64,000 nt of DNA, from the NCBI GenBank assembly GCA_030248225.1, contig JASANE010000314.1, forward strand, positions 1 through 64,000, read 5' to 3'. The translations under genes and the position numbers were made by a program. Of this stretch, positions 48,600 through 59,879 are shown in pieces. Positions within the stretch are counted from its first letter, which is position 1. The number at the start of each line of letters is the position of its first letter. The stretch is from Trileptium ribeirensis (Eukaryota; Nematoda; Enoplea; Enoplida; Thoracostomopsidae). The notes beneath the pieces are model-generated. The model made no database searches, had not been told where the DNA came from, and worked only from the letters and a program-made list of their open reading frames with translations.

Positions 48600-48920
48600 C
48601 TAGTAATGTCCGCGGTGTGTTACGGACCGGCTTTAAAATTTGTCGGTCCGGACCGAGTCCAGTCCGTTGAAATTTTTCTGAACACAGCTGTAAGCTCACA
48701 AATTTTAATCAAAATTAAATTTCGTACTCAAACTTGATGTGTTAAGATAACATTTTTTCTAAACATGATTTAAGTTTGAAATTAGTGAAGTCTACGTCTA
48801 AAAATAAGCCTCAGCAAATTTGGTGAAGTGTTAGACGAAAAATTATGTTTCTTATTTGGAAATAGATTTTAAACTTAGTCTATAGGGACCACTCCAGACC
48901 GCATCGAAGAATTTTCTCTG
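48600..48920. repeat. GGACCGG-motif repeat fragment
   Basis: ACGGACCGG, GGTCCGGACCGAGTCC and a later GACCACTCCAGACCG cluster resemble another hAT-type MITE end. Boundaries are unclear. Confidence 0.35.
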
Positions 48921-49389
48921 GATGTATCATTAAGAGCAACATAACGCATTTTCGTAATTCTGCTGAAACTGTATATGGAATACAGTTTGGTTACAACTAG
49001 TGGTTGCATCCTGTTCTGAGCTATGTTTTAACTTGTATATATTTCAGCGTTTTTGAACAGATGACTATCCTACCCAGAGTATTCATGGTTGCTTGGTTCC
49101 AGGTACCGGTAGTAGAATGGTTTCTATTTTAGTCACGATGTTTTATATCAAATTTTCCAGCGCTAAGTTAGTATGTAGAATATAATGTATACCTATGTAT
49201 TTAAATACTACTGATTTTTTGAATCTAAGGCAGCTGGTAATGGCGATCGTGTTTTTGAAATGTAAGACATACAGTAAAAATGTTTTTAATTTGATTGAAT
49301 TATAGTAATATGTTATTTTGAAAGGCATTGGAGAGTCCCCAAAATTTTATTGGGACGCTGGTGTTGATGTTTCGTTTCGCGGCGTAGGC

Positions 49390-49915
49390 AGCGAGAGTTG
49401 CCAAAGCCCAACCCGTGAAGGGATACCGTCTCCGACAAGGAATCTCTGTCTACGTTACTAGTAGCCTCATGCCCATTTTACAGGTGTGTACCCGTGAGCA
49501 ACGTGGCTTGTCTTTGTCCTTTAGAAGAATGCGCAACTCAGTGGTACGATTACACGACCTTATGATAGTGAGATCTGATTAAATGGTCATTATGTCACAC
49601 TACCACTATGTTGCATTTTTACAAAGTTCGGCTTTATCATAATATTCGAGAGCAGCGAGAGTTGCCAAAGCCTAACCCGTGAAGGGATACCGTCTCCGAC
49701 AAGGAATCTCTGTTTACGTTACTAGTAGCCTCATGCCCATTTTACAGGGGTGTACCGTGAGCAACGTGGCTTGTCTTTTTCCTTAGAAGAATGAGCAACT
49801 CAGTGGTACGATTACACGAGCTCATGATAGTGAGATCTGATTAAATGGTCATTATGTCACACTACCACTATGTTGTATTTTTACAATGTTCGGCTTTATC
49901 AATATTCTCTGTTCG
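49390..49915. repeat. Two-copy tandem duplication, 264 bp period
   Basis: The block starting AGCGAGAGTTGCCAAAGCC at 49390 recurs at 49654 and runs for about 255 bp with only scattered differences (for example ACCTTATGATAG against AGCTCATGATAG). The high similarity implies a recent duplication. Confidence 0.95.
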
Positions 49916-50584
49916 GTTTGTTTTATCGGCTCGGTTGTGGTATAGTCTTAGGTTTGACGAGTATTTGTACGCTGAAGTTGTTTTGCACAAAAAGTGCTTT
50001 TGAAGATTCACAGGAGTGCTTCGGAGTGTATACAACACTTCTCGAGATACGTAATAATCTGGTTAGCTAGCACGGTATATATGTATTCGTGAAATATTGT
50101 TTACATTGCTAATGGACAAAAAGTTCCATTATAATTATCGCAAATTGTATTCTGCGTGTCACTAACGAGTGTCGAAAACCCTATTTACCATCTACGAAGA
50201 ATCTGGGCCTCGGAACTAATATAGGCTTTCTCTGGAGTTTCGAGACTAGTGGATTTTTGATGACTTTGGATTTTCGCATTAAAATACATTCGACATCTGT
50301 TGGTTTTTTCATTTGAAGACGTTTTCTGTAATGCGCAAGTTCTGTTGTGTTTACGTTTTGGGGTTGTATATAATGTGGTTTGGAAGGAATCCGGCATTTG
50401 GAATTTGTTGTGTATTTGTAATACAACGACGTTGTTTAATTATTTAGACTGTAGTGTCGGTTGGTAAGCATTTGGACATATTTACTTTTGTAATTTCTAG
50501 GGCGTGTGATATGGCGGAACACTGAAAGCTTTTTTGATGTTGGTCGTACCGCGCTTACACGTGACACAAGAAAGATTTGGTTTG

Positions 50585-51435
50585 ACTGGATGTAGTTGAT
50601 AATTGCCATTAAAATTAGGCGTGACGCTGTCACCCAAAAAATTTGGTTGCACTGGATGTTGTTGGTAATTGCCATTAAAATTGAACATGATGCTTTCATT
50701 CAAAAAATTCAGTTGAACTGGATGTTGTTGGTAATTGTCATTAAAACTGGCTGTGACTCTGTCACCCAAAACGACTCTGTTGGGGACTGGATGTTATTAG
50801 TTGCCTTTAAATCTAGATGTGACATTGTCTAGATGTTGTTTTTAATTGCCATTAAAACTAGTGGTGACTCTGTCAAAAAGATTCGATTACACTTGATGTT
50901 GTTGGCAATTGCCATTAAAATTGAACATGACGCTTTCATTCAAAAAATTCAGTTGAACTCGATGTTGTTGGTAGTTGTTATTAAAACTAGTTGTGATTCT
51001 GTCACCCAAAGAGACTCTGTTGTATATATTGGATGTGTGCAATTGAGATTGAAATTTGTCTTGGCTCTGTCACACAATAAGGCCCGTGTGTTCTGGATGC
51101 TGTTGCTAATTGGATTTAAAACTAGACATCATGACACTGTCATACAAAAACAATCGGTTGAACTGGATGTTGGTAATTGTGTCATGACTGTCACCTAAAA
51201 CTATTGTTGGACTGGATGTTGGCAATTGCCTTTAACACTAGTTGTGACGTTGTATGGACAGAGTGTTGTTTTTGGTTGTCATTAAAAGTAGTCGTTAGTC
51301 TCACGCAGAAAATATTTGAATGGACTGGTATGATGTTGGCAATTGTCATTAAAATTAGTCATGACGCTTATACCCAAATCACTCGGTTGAACTGGATGTT
51401 ATTGATAATTGTCATTAAAATTAGTCCTGACGCTG
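50585..51435. repeat. Tandem array of about 66 bp, 14 copies
   Basis: The marker (T)GGATGTTGTTGGTAATTG recurs at 50588, 50654, 50720, 50789, 50831, 50894, 50960, 51031, 51094, 51164, 51214, 51261, 51328 and 51393. Spacings are mostly 63-71 bp with shorter ones of 42-50. Units carry CATTAAAATT and TGACGCTGTCACCCAAAA. Parts are open on both strands with 22-residue periodicity; no known protein is recognised. Confidence 0.93.
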
Positions 51436-51719
51436 AACAGTATCGGCGAATATCAGAGGCGGATCAAAGTTTTTCACAGTGTTGAAATTGACGTATCGTA
51501 TCCCCGAAATTAGCATCCACTGTCATGTTTTGTTAACTAGATGCTTTTCATAGCATATGGCGAATTAATACATGAGATTTATATATGTTCCATATTTATT
51601 TTACTACATGTTGAGAATGTCAGGATCTGGTTGTGTTTAACATTTTGAATTAGGATCCGAACAGTTCTTGTTGCCGGTTACTCAATGATATATATATACG
51701 ACGTACATATACCGCATAT

Positions 51720-52260
51720 ATTAATATGTGCCCATAGGGACGCGTGTTACACTATAAGGGTTGGTTGGGTTACACTATACGGGTACAACCCACTCAGCCG
51801 TGTACCCGTTCCATTCACGTGGTTTAGGAAAAATTTTAGCAGTTATGAGCAAAATTACTAAATTAGAGGTAAGATTGGGCAAAATTATAAGGAAAAACTA
51901 GGGGAATGGTTAAATTTTTGGTTACTCGCCCTAGCCTACAGACGCTCCCCAGCGGAACCATTTAACCCTAACCACCTTAAACCGAGGGACCTTTGGCGTC
52001 TTATAACAACAGACATAATTAACCTACATGTATCATAGGTGTGCGTGGTGATTTAGCGCCACTGCTGGTGAACCGCCTCAAGCCATATTTATCTCCCAGC
52101 ACCATGTACGGCCCCAAAAGTTAGGAAAACTGAGACTCACACAGAGCTGTGCGCGGGTACGGGCACCCGCGGACCGGGCCGGGTATGCGCTTAAATCTTG
52201 AGCCCGCGGGTAGTGGGCACCCGTAACCTACGCAATCCTATATATGCATCATTAAGTGTT
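51720..52260. repeat. GC-rich repeat remnant with GGGTACCCG-type motifs
   Basis: Clusters of CGGGTACAACCC, GTGTACCCG and GGGTACGGGCACCCGCGG lie at each side of a plain middle, similar in style to the ends at 6095-6821 and 47.9 kb. Exact ends were not resolved. Confidence 0.4.
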
Positions 52261-52289
52261 GTTGTGGAAATGACAAGGTGATTCCGAAT

Positions 52290-52850
52290 AGTTAGCGCCA
52301 ACAAAAAGACGTAGTGGTTCCGTCTATTGAGCAATGTATTAGTAACTTGGTAGCTGTTGTTATCGCACGCTATAGAAATTCCTGGCGTAGTGCCGCCAAT
52401 AGGTGCCTTTATTGGGCAGTGGGTGCTGTCACAGACAATTGGCTAAATTGTCGCTTTACTGAGTGTCCTTTAAAAAGTGAGTGGCTTGTTTTATTACTGG
52501 GCACTATCTAAAAGGCTGCGTTAATGAGTATGCGTCTAAAAACTGAGAAATTTGTCAAATCGTTGCTACGGCAAAGATTATGGGACGGGGATTTAACCAA
52601 ATTACATTAGCCCTAAGCGAAATACCTTTAATTTATGGTGGGGCCGTATCGATGTAGGTGACGACATTGTGTCAATTTCGTCTATGCTGGGCGCCGAACG
52701 CCAGTGCCAAAGAATTTAACTATTGCTACTTAAATTCAGAAATGTAGTTTAAAGTCAATAATGATGAACTTATTAAGACCCCAGATATTTCAACAAGTTG
52801 CGGGCTTCGCGGGCTTGAAACAGTTCTCTGAGCTCGCAAGTATCCGTGAA
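52290..52850 (+). repeat. Dispersed repeat family I, copy 2
   Basis: Counterpart of 45940-46560, sharing ordered blocks including TTGCGGGCTTCGCGGGCTTG. An open frame at 52314-52511 has no recognised similarity. Confidence 0.5.
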
Positions 52851-52886
52851 AATTGGAGACTTATGCGCCCCACTGGGGAGGAATTA

Positions 52887-52918
52887 TCATTTTCTTCATA
52901 TATATATGAAGAAAATGA
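52887..52918. repeat. Perfect 32 bp palindrome
   Basis: Two 16 bp halves (TCATTTTCTTCATATA and its complement) abut with no loop. It is followed by two more TTTTCTTCATATACATATGT-type units to about 53010. Confidence 0.95.
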
Positions 52919-53082
52919 ATATTTTCTTCATATACATATGTAAAGAAAATGAATATTTTCTTCATATACATATGTAATATGAAAATGAAGATTTATTTTC
53001 ATATACATACGAGGTCTTATGTATATTAAGAGTCTTATGTATACATATATGTCTTATGTATATATATTACTTATTATATTGT

Positions 53083-53116
53083 AAGTGCTTACAACATACC
53101 TATGTTGTAAGCACTT
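53083..53116. repeat. Perfect hairpin, 16 bp stem and 2-base loop
   Basis: AAGTGCTTACAACATA, loop CC, then the exact complement. It lies 165 bp after the 32 bp palindrome in a TATGTA-rich stretch. It could be the end of a small element or an RNA hairpin; nothing distinguishes these. Confidence 0.95.
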
Positions 53117-53299
53117 CGAAATCTCCATGATGTTCCTCGAGCACTTGTTTGACGTTTTCTTATGCTAGTCATCGCTCCGATAACTGCATATCAATCAAAT
53201 GTTGCCAATCGTTATTAGCTAAAATAACCACTTAAAGTTTTACGAATCAGTTGTTTGTGTTTTGAAGATTCAGTATTACTTAGCTGTCGCGATTATCTG

Positions 53300-55420
53300 T
53301 AATTGAATTGAAATCTAGACTTGGTAATGATAATTTAGTTACATTATTTTCGACGTCATTCGGTCTGATTACGTTGTCCGTTAACCCTTTGTTTTCTTTG
53401 TGGTTCATCAACGGTCTATTCATATGCAGGTTTCAATTGATGGAGGAAGACAGCATTGTTACCTTGTATATAACATATTTTTACAAATTTTGATACAAGT
53501 AATACAGTTATCAAGATAGTTATTGTTTACATACGCTAAGCAGTGAAGGATATGCGCTTCAAAAGATATTTGAGCTTTCGCCTTCCACGTTGGATTCAAC
53601 CAGTTATAAGCCTACTAGATTGGATGTTAAAATAGTTTTAGGGGCGAGGTTGGCACTTCCAGACTAGCTTAATTTGCCACGGTGCATAGGAAAAATATGT
53701 GTTAAACCACGAACTTATCCTCGTTGTTTGTGATCATTTTCAGAAGTGTGAGAGCGGAAATATCAACAAAACAATAAAACGGCAATTGTCTTGTACGCGT
53801 TTAGTTTTCCGTAAAACCTTTGAAATGACGGATGATTATGACCTTAAAAACTTATGGCGTGACAACATAAATTTTTCAGCCTGTTTGGTTACTAATTCAG
53901 AATAACGTCAATGAATCGGTGGATGCATTATTCCAAATCAAGTTTTCTACATCTTCTTACAATTTTGCCGTAGGAAACATGTCTCCGACATTAAACACTG
54001 CTTATATATGGTGGGAGTATAATGGAAATTTTATATCATTAAATCTTTGGTCGGCAAAGATGAGACAGTGAGATTTTCACGTGAGCGATGAGCGACACCT
54101 CGGTTTCTCCTGCTTTAGTAGTCCATACATTGGCTAAAATTTGCGGACAATTATGAGCTGAAGTAAGTAGTCTTAACTCCATGATTCCACCTGGAAAGAG
54201 CGCTAACACAATTCAGAGGACACAAATTGGCTGGCTCAGTCATACATAATAGATAATCATACATTTCCCTAAATGTGATGCATTATGTCTTTAATTGCCT
54301 CATAGAAGTCGTATGCATATTACATATAATAGTAGTAATACAAGTGTGCTAATATAGTGACTTAGATTAGGTTCCTATAGTTTAAGGTTATGTATTTCCC
54401 GGCGACAGCGTTTTCAGAGCAATGCGACTTTCAAGGGCGAACCACCAAAAAATCAAAATCGCTGTTAAATTTTAGCTAATTCGGTTCATGTACAGCCAGT
54501 CTAGACGCTGTAGTATCATTTTAGCCGGACACATCCCTTTGATCGATGCCTAAATTTTATAAAATTTTAAAACTTAGACGTATCCCTTGCAATAAAATTT
54601 CTTGAATTTTACACTTCGTATAACGTGAAAATGTCAAATATTGGCTGTTATGTTTTTGAAACTTGGAGCTTGCGCTAACAATAGAGATGTGCTATCAACA
54701 CGTTCCGGTAGATAGTGCCAAAAGTCGACTGTTCTCACATCGAAAATGCGTTAAATCTGTGTTAAAATTAGTTTTAATTTTTAAACTGTATCCTCGAGTA
54801 ATGATATTAATTATACAATATTAGAGTACTGATACTGGTAATACTAGGTATATAAATTATATATACGTGTTTGGTTGTTTTTGAGTAGTCGTCTGGTAAG
54901 CATAAGGCTTCCCCGTGCTCAGTCAACTTTTGAAAGCTATTTTGTTTTGATAGCTTTAACAGAATATATAGATCACGCAATAGTTTTGCTTTAAGATGTC
55001 TTTTATTTGAAATTCTTTAATCTGAAATGGTGTATATATTGCTTCTTCTGTCGTTGATACTAGTTCTGAAAACGTTGCCATTCTTAGAATTTAAGTTTTA
55101 ATCCGAATTTAAGCAGTGTTAGGAAGATAATACATTGACGTTTGAGGGTCGGTATGAGGTTTGAAAACCGGTGCGTACGTACAATGATTTGTTGGCATGG
55201 TCCCTGTGTTTAAGGGTTTTGTAAAGAGGGCGGTAGTCGCTGATTTGAATCCTGATAGAATTGTATAGTGTGTTATAGAATTATTGGTGCTATTCCTGTC
55301 GCTGGACTTTTGAACGTAATTCGCGTAATAATGTACAATTGTAACTAGCAACCTTGTGCATGGGCTATTCAACCGGTTCGTTGGATTTGTATGGATCTAG
55401 TTTTATTTCAAGTTATATGC
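53300..55420. other. Intron 8, unassigned
   Basis: AT-rich sequence without recognisable exons, RNA genes or repeats. Confidence 0.35.
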
Positions 55421-55424
55421 AGTA

Positions 55425-56035
55425 TTTTGGAGCAGTCTCATTTTGCCGTAATTATGCATCATTTACGATAAGATGCGTGCTCATGGTCCTAGTTATGTCA
55501 AATTGGCTAGCTACTACGTCACGCATACAGTCCAGCTCGACTATTTAAATTTTGAATAGCCTAGCTAGGCTATACATTTGTCATCGAGTGTCCAGCCGCC
55601 TGTGCTTTTGTCACGAGGCGTTCACCTGAGCCCTATCACTTAAGCCAGAGACTATTCATTACGTTTTACTATACGTATCTAAATAATGCCCCAAAAGCGG
55701 CATACAGCTTAAAACGGTAATAGTATATATTAAAAAATATATAACTTAGACTTAGTGTGAAAATACTATATATAGAACAAAATGCTATTGCACTGAGCAC
55801 AATACTAAATAAAATTTATCAATTGACAGTTCAGTCGGATGCTCCGTTTGTCATGCAGAGCCTAGCTAAGTTCTCTATATGTCATAATGATTAAGACCAG
55901 GTATGCTATAAAAATATACAATAGTTGTCCAGCTAAGCTATAGTTGAGTTGGACGAGTGACATAATTTGGCCCTGGCGCACGCATCTTATCGTAAATGAT
56001 GCACTATTGTTCGGACTGCCTGCCGTTTTAGTTCG
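55425..56035. repeat. Fold-back element with 25 bp perfect inner match
   Basis: Bases 55456-55480 and 55978-56002 are perfect reverse complements (GCATCATTTACGATAAGATG plus five more). Weaker matching extends on both sides (GCAGTC outside, ATTATGTCA inside). The loop holds further short inverted CTAGCTAGGCTA-type sequence. Confidence 0.85.
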
Positions 56036-56492
56036 TTTTCTTGATCGTGTTTCAAAGTCAGGCACGACAATCCGTTTTGCAACTATAATTGGTGCAATTT
56101 GTCTATCGAAAGCATAAGCTTATACACCAGTATTGCATACAAAGAAGATGAATCAGTACAAAATAGCGTAAGATTTTGAAATATACTTTTAGAAAAGTAT
56201 CGGTAATGACTTAAATCATATTTGCTTGTTCAGTTAATGCAGGAACTTATTGTGCAAACTTGTTGACGCAGAGTATTAGTACATTGAACATTTCTCAGCA
56301 TTTTGTGACTGGCATAATTTTGGAATGAACACTGTGATATGGGTATATGCAATGCACGACCATCAGTTCAGTAATATAGGGGGACTAAGTTTATTATAAC
56401 TTTGCATTGAATAGCGTCAACAAATATTAAAGTACTAATCGGTGTTTAATATAGTTACTAAACGATGTCGTAATACTTTACTGTTATTCCAG

Positions 56493-56622
56493 GATTGTTC
56501 TTGTTTACATGGACATGGAACTCGTTCAAATGGGCTCCGGTAGCGGCATTGAAGAGCTCCGATTTCCGCGGCAAAAACTTTGGATGCTCAACATTGCCGA
56601 TGGTGATCAGTTTATTGTTGAG
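56493..56622 (+). CDS. TBCEL: TBCEL exon 9: second half of ubiquitin-like domain
   Basis: Completes codon 405 (Arg) and encodes residues 406-448: IVLVYMDMELVQMGSGSGIE, ELRFPRQKLWMLNIADGDQF, IVE. It contains the closing strands of the ubiquitin-like domain; LWMLNIADGDQFIVE aligns with LHSFGIRDGDKIYVE at the human C-terminus. The acceptor is ctgttattccag and the donor GAG|gtacat, phase 0. In human TBCEL the protein ends about three residues later; here another exon follows. Confidence 0.95.
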
Positions 56623-57660
56623 GTACATACACATTCACGCAAAATGCTTACGTGCACTTAGATAAACCAATAGCTTGTTGTAGAAACTGTAAAACAAAAT
56701 ATAAGTCTGTTATCGCTCATTTTCGCTAAACAGCAAATGTGGAATACAATGTATATTTTTGTAATTATATTACGTAGAGCTGCAAAATTTATCAAAAAAT
56801 TTTATTTACGTTTTGCTAAAAGTTCGAATTTCGGTTTCGTTTGCCGACATGTTTGATTAAAACGGTAGAATGGAGCTAGAGCCTCCCAAACTTCTATTTT
56901 AACATAATAGATTGCAATGTAATAGAGATTCAGATTATATTTATTGTGATTTATATATTTGTACTACACTGTAATTTCTTATTATTATCATTGAGTATTA
57001 GAGTATGTCAGTTTAACAACTGGCGTGCTAACAAAAATGTAACATAAGTTACTTAATCGGAGGAGCCCATTGCGTACCTAATACGGCATAACCTGTAGTT
57101 GTTTGTTGCTTTGAGAGTTTGCTATTACTGTGTCTTATACTGTGTAAACACAAACTTAAGAAGAAAAGCAACCAAAATAAGCATAACGGTTCAAAAAATA
57201 TTACAAACCATATTTTTGCGTCTATTTTCCGTTTGTTGCCCAAACTTAGGTCTAAGTATTTCAGAAATAATAAGTTTCCTTCACAAGTCTCAAGTCAATG
57301 GCAGGAAGCTACAATCATCTAGTATTGTCCTTATAATAATGAGCACCGATTAAATGACTAGCTATAAATATTAATATATATATGTACAAAATTAATTGCT
57401 CTGCATTGACGCACAGAGATAAATTTTTCGCGAGCGAACGGCGAATAGCTTCATAATGTATATTTTAGCAGACTTATCAACTTTATTACTTTTGAGGAAC
57501 AGTTTGAGCGATATTTGCTTTTATTTCTCAACGCAACTGAAGTATTCACTATTATTCACAAATTAATTGCGTACTTTGCTTAACCGTTCAAAACAATGCC
57601 TCTAATTCGTTATCAATGCAGTACAACAAATGTTTTTTTTTCTTTTGTGCATATTTTCAG
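56623..57660. other. Intron 9, nothing recognised
   Basis: 1038 bp of AT-rich sequence with a long T-rich acceptor tract. Open frames at 57049-57353 on both strands show no similarity. Confidence 0.45.
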
Positions 57661-57843
57661 GAACGACAGCCAATGAAGCCACGAACTCGCAAAGGCTCGT
57701 CGGGCACGTATAATAGCTGCAGTTCGTCAAAAGGTACGGCCGGAGGCAATGGAAGCTCTGCTGGAACGCCAAATTCTCCACTTAGTTCACCTATTAAGGC
57801 CGCCGCGGTAAAAAACCGGAAACATTCTGGCAGTACACATTAA
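57661..57843 (+). CDS. TBCEL: TBCEL exon 10: basic Ser/Gly-rich C-terminal tail and stop
   Basis: Encodes residues 449-508 and a TAA, with a second TAA immediately after. The tail begins ERQPMKPRTRKGSSGTYNSC, is rich in Ser, Gly, Lys and Pro, and ends KNRKHSGSTH. It is low complexity, with no domain or membrane segment, and looks disordered. Exon 9 ends in phase 0 and the acceptor has a long pyrimidine tract ending atattttcag, so the join is well supported. Human TBCEL has no such extension; it may be lineage-specific, and basic SP motifs (TPNSPLSSP) could be phosphorylation sites, which is inference. Confidence 0.88.
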   Translation, partial: ERQPMKPRTRKGSSGTYNSCSSSKGTAGGNGSSAGTPNSPLSSPIKAAAVKNRKHSGSTH

Positions 57844-58500
57844 TAAAACAGACGATCATCACTAAAATAAGCAGGTCAGTGCGGGGCGTGTCGGAGTCGC
57901 GATCCCCGCCATTGCCTTAGCTTAGCTTAAGTTATAGTTCATGTTAAGTATATCGAGGACGACACAACCTCCATATCGCTTACACCCTAGCTCGACGTTA
58001 GCTTATGTTGTATTAATACATCGTAAACATCTTACATTGTACAATTTGTATCTTCGAGCAAACGTTCCTGTTTTAAAGGTTTTCATGTTCGTAATTATTG
58101 TTATTTCATTAGCTCCATCTCGTTAAACGAGTCCGCTGTCGTAAAATGTATACCGACGTAATTAATTTTTCTCTGATGTCTTGTAGGGATGCCCACCAAT
58201 GTGCTATTTTGTACAATGTGTACACGCAAGGCTTATGTAAGTTATCGCAGATGCCTAAATCATTTCGCACTTGTATACCTAAATCACTGTAATCGAACTT
58301 TTGTAAACATGTTTTATTTAATTAAATAAGTTACTGTAGCCTTACAGACACTGTTTCCCAACTGGTATTTACAGGTGCATTCATATAGCAAGGTAGGACG
58401 GCCGCTACCCTGACATTCGTGGGGAATCATCTCATACTGTCCGGAAACTTTTCGTATTCGGAACAAATAAAATAAATTTTAGCATGTATATAACAGATTC
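57844..58500 (+). other. TBCEL 3' UTR
   Basis: The AT-rich stretch after the tandem stop codons has no coding potential and ends near two overlapping AATAAA hexamers at 58466-58471 and 58471-58476. The extent is inferred from those signals only. Confidence 0.65.
58466..58476 (+). promoter_or_regulatory. Polyadenylation signals (two overlapping AATAAA)
   Basis: Two canonical hexamers overlap by one base about 620 bp after the TBCEL stop. They are the first plausible poly(A) signals in sense orientation after the gene. Cleavage would be expected 10-30 bp downstream. Confidence 0.6.
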
Positions 58501-59100
58501 TACTCTTTCGAGGAGTATACATAGACGTCTATCTTTTGGCTTTGGCTATATTTACTAATACCATGCTATTAAAGTACACATGTATCTATTAATTTAGTGG
58601 GTACATTACTCTTGGTAAATATCTCGTCTTTTAATGCTGTAGTATCAGTTATGACTCTCAAACATAAATCCTAATTTTGATGGTCCTCCTGTGTAAAGTG
58701 ACACTATGATATTGTTTACTCAGAGCATAGCTAAGTGTGGCGTAGCATAAACGTACGTTTTTGCAGTGTCTAACCAACACAAATTATGTAGTATTATATA
58801 GCGCCGAATAAAAGCACATTTATGTACCGGCGAATCATTATGGTACATTTTTGTAGCACTGGATGAAAGCACATTTATATTGCATATGAAAGGATATTTA
58901 ACTATCGTCAGCGGACGACTTTTACTATTCCTAAGGACTTCTTTAATCACATCCCCGAACATTGAAAATTGAACAATACAACTTGATCTTTAATGTAGTT
59001 AGAAAACTGATTGTTTCCATGCGACGCACAAAAAATAGGCTTTTTATCAGCCGATGTGAACGGACCCTTAATGAATTTAAACCTATTCTTATTATTCACC
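58501..59100. other. Intergenic sequence
   Basis: Between the TBCEL poly(A) signals and the retrotransposon. It contains two similar phrases ending AAAGCACATTTAT near 58815 and 58867. No gene is seen. Confidence 0.4.
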
Positions 59101-59134
59101 TTGTATTCACCTGGTCCCACGGTTTTGGGGGGTC

Positions 59135-59878
59135 TCAATGCTGATCACTCGTCGCCATTCTTCTCTGTTCGATGTACTTTGTTCGATATGCGACATCGGT
59201 ATTGTTGTGGCGTAGTGGCACGTATCGAAAATGTTGGTGACAATCTTTGACCGTTTGACGTCGCCAGGTCTCGTGTGATCTTCCGCGCGGTCCGGCCCAC
59301 TCGTCCGGGGGCGTTGTTTTGGCCAGTGACTTCGGGATCCTGTTGTCGGGCATCCTCAGAATGTGGCCGTGCAACCGCAAACGCTCCGGCTTCAGCAGGG
59401 TCGACAGCTCATTTTCGTGACCAATTCTTCGACGAAGATCTTCATTCCTGATGTGATCGAAATGTTTCACGCATAGAATGCGGCATCGACAGAAGTTCTC
59501 GGACGTGTTGATCTGCTGCCGGGTAGCTGACTTCGCTGTCCACGGTCCGCAGGCGTAGAACAGAATCGGTCGAATGGCAGCATTATATATATCTGAACTT
59601 TCGTGTGAACGGACACATCTGCCGAGTTCCACACATTCCGTAGGCCCGCAAAGGCTGACCTGGCACGGTTTATTCTCGCTGTCGCAAGCCCCTGATCTCG
59701 TAAAAATGCTGCCCGGGTAACAGAATTGCTCGACGTGTTCTATCACAGAACCGTTCAGTACGATGTCTTGATGTCTCTCGATGCAGTAGGTCATTACCTT
59801 GGTCTTCTGCGAGCCGATGACCAGACCAATGAAGCTTTGCAGCTGCTTCGACTCGATTGAGCACCTCTTGTAGTTCAC
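59135..59878 (-). pseudogene. C-terminal region of the RTE-like reverse transcriptase
   Basis: 247 codons are open and overlap the YADD segment in another frame. They include KVMTYCIERHQDIVLNG, VEQFCYPGSIFTRSG (the usual thumb motif FxYLGS is FCYPGS here), CRCRILCVKHFDHIRNEDL and a GPRGRSHETWRRQTVKD tail. The pattern is typical of the region after the palm in RTE/BovB-like proteins. It is the longest intact piece of the element and ends at a stop at 59135. Confidence 0.85.
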
Positions 59879-59879
59879 T

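Larger units (their letters stand above)
8028..57843 (+). other. TBCEL: Gene span: tubulin folding cofactor E-like (TBCEL), ten coding exons, 5' end missing
   Basis: Ten exons join in one frame to 508 residues. Boundaries are 8028-8177, 15731-15867, 24882-24985, 30884-30988, 32635-32828, 33656-33828, 34838-34992, 35716-35910, 56493-56622 and 57661-57843. Intron phases in order are 1, 0, 2, 2, 1, 0, 2, 2, 0, and every intron is GT..AG. Residues about 50-310 are leucine-rich repeats and 355-448 a ubiquitin-like domain; no CAP-Gly domain is present. Signature stretches such as SLNGS, ERYFIRYFLD and LAEIDL match TBCEL (human about 424 aa) better than TBCE. From the family, TBCEL is a cytoplasmic tubulin-binding protein that destabilises tubulin, and the Drosophila member (mulet) acts in sperm individualisation. 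The start codon is not in any exon found, so the model is 5' partial. The assignment is firm; exact exon edges come from reading and need transcripts. Confidence 0.93.

Noticed and set aside
8028..57843. Gene could be TBCE (with CAP-Gly) rather than TBCEL
   Set aside because: No CAP-Gly-like peptide is visible upstream, and the cap and linker segments (SLNGS, ERYFIRYFLD, LAEIDL) match TBCEL clearly better. A distant upstream exon outside the window cannot be excluded.
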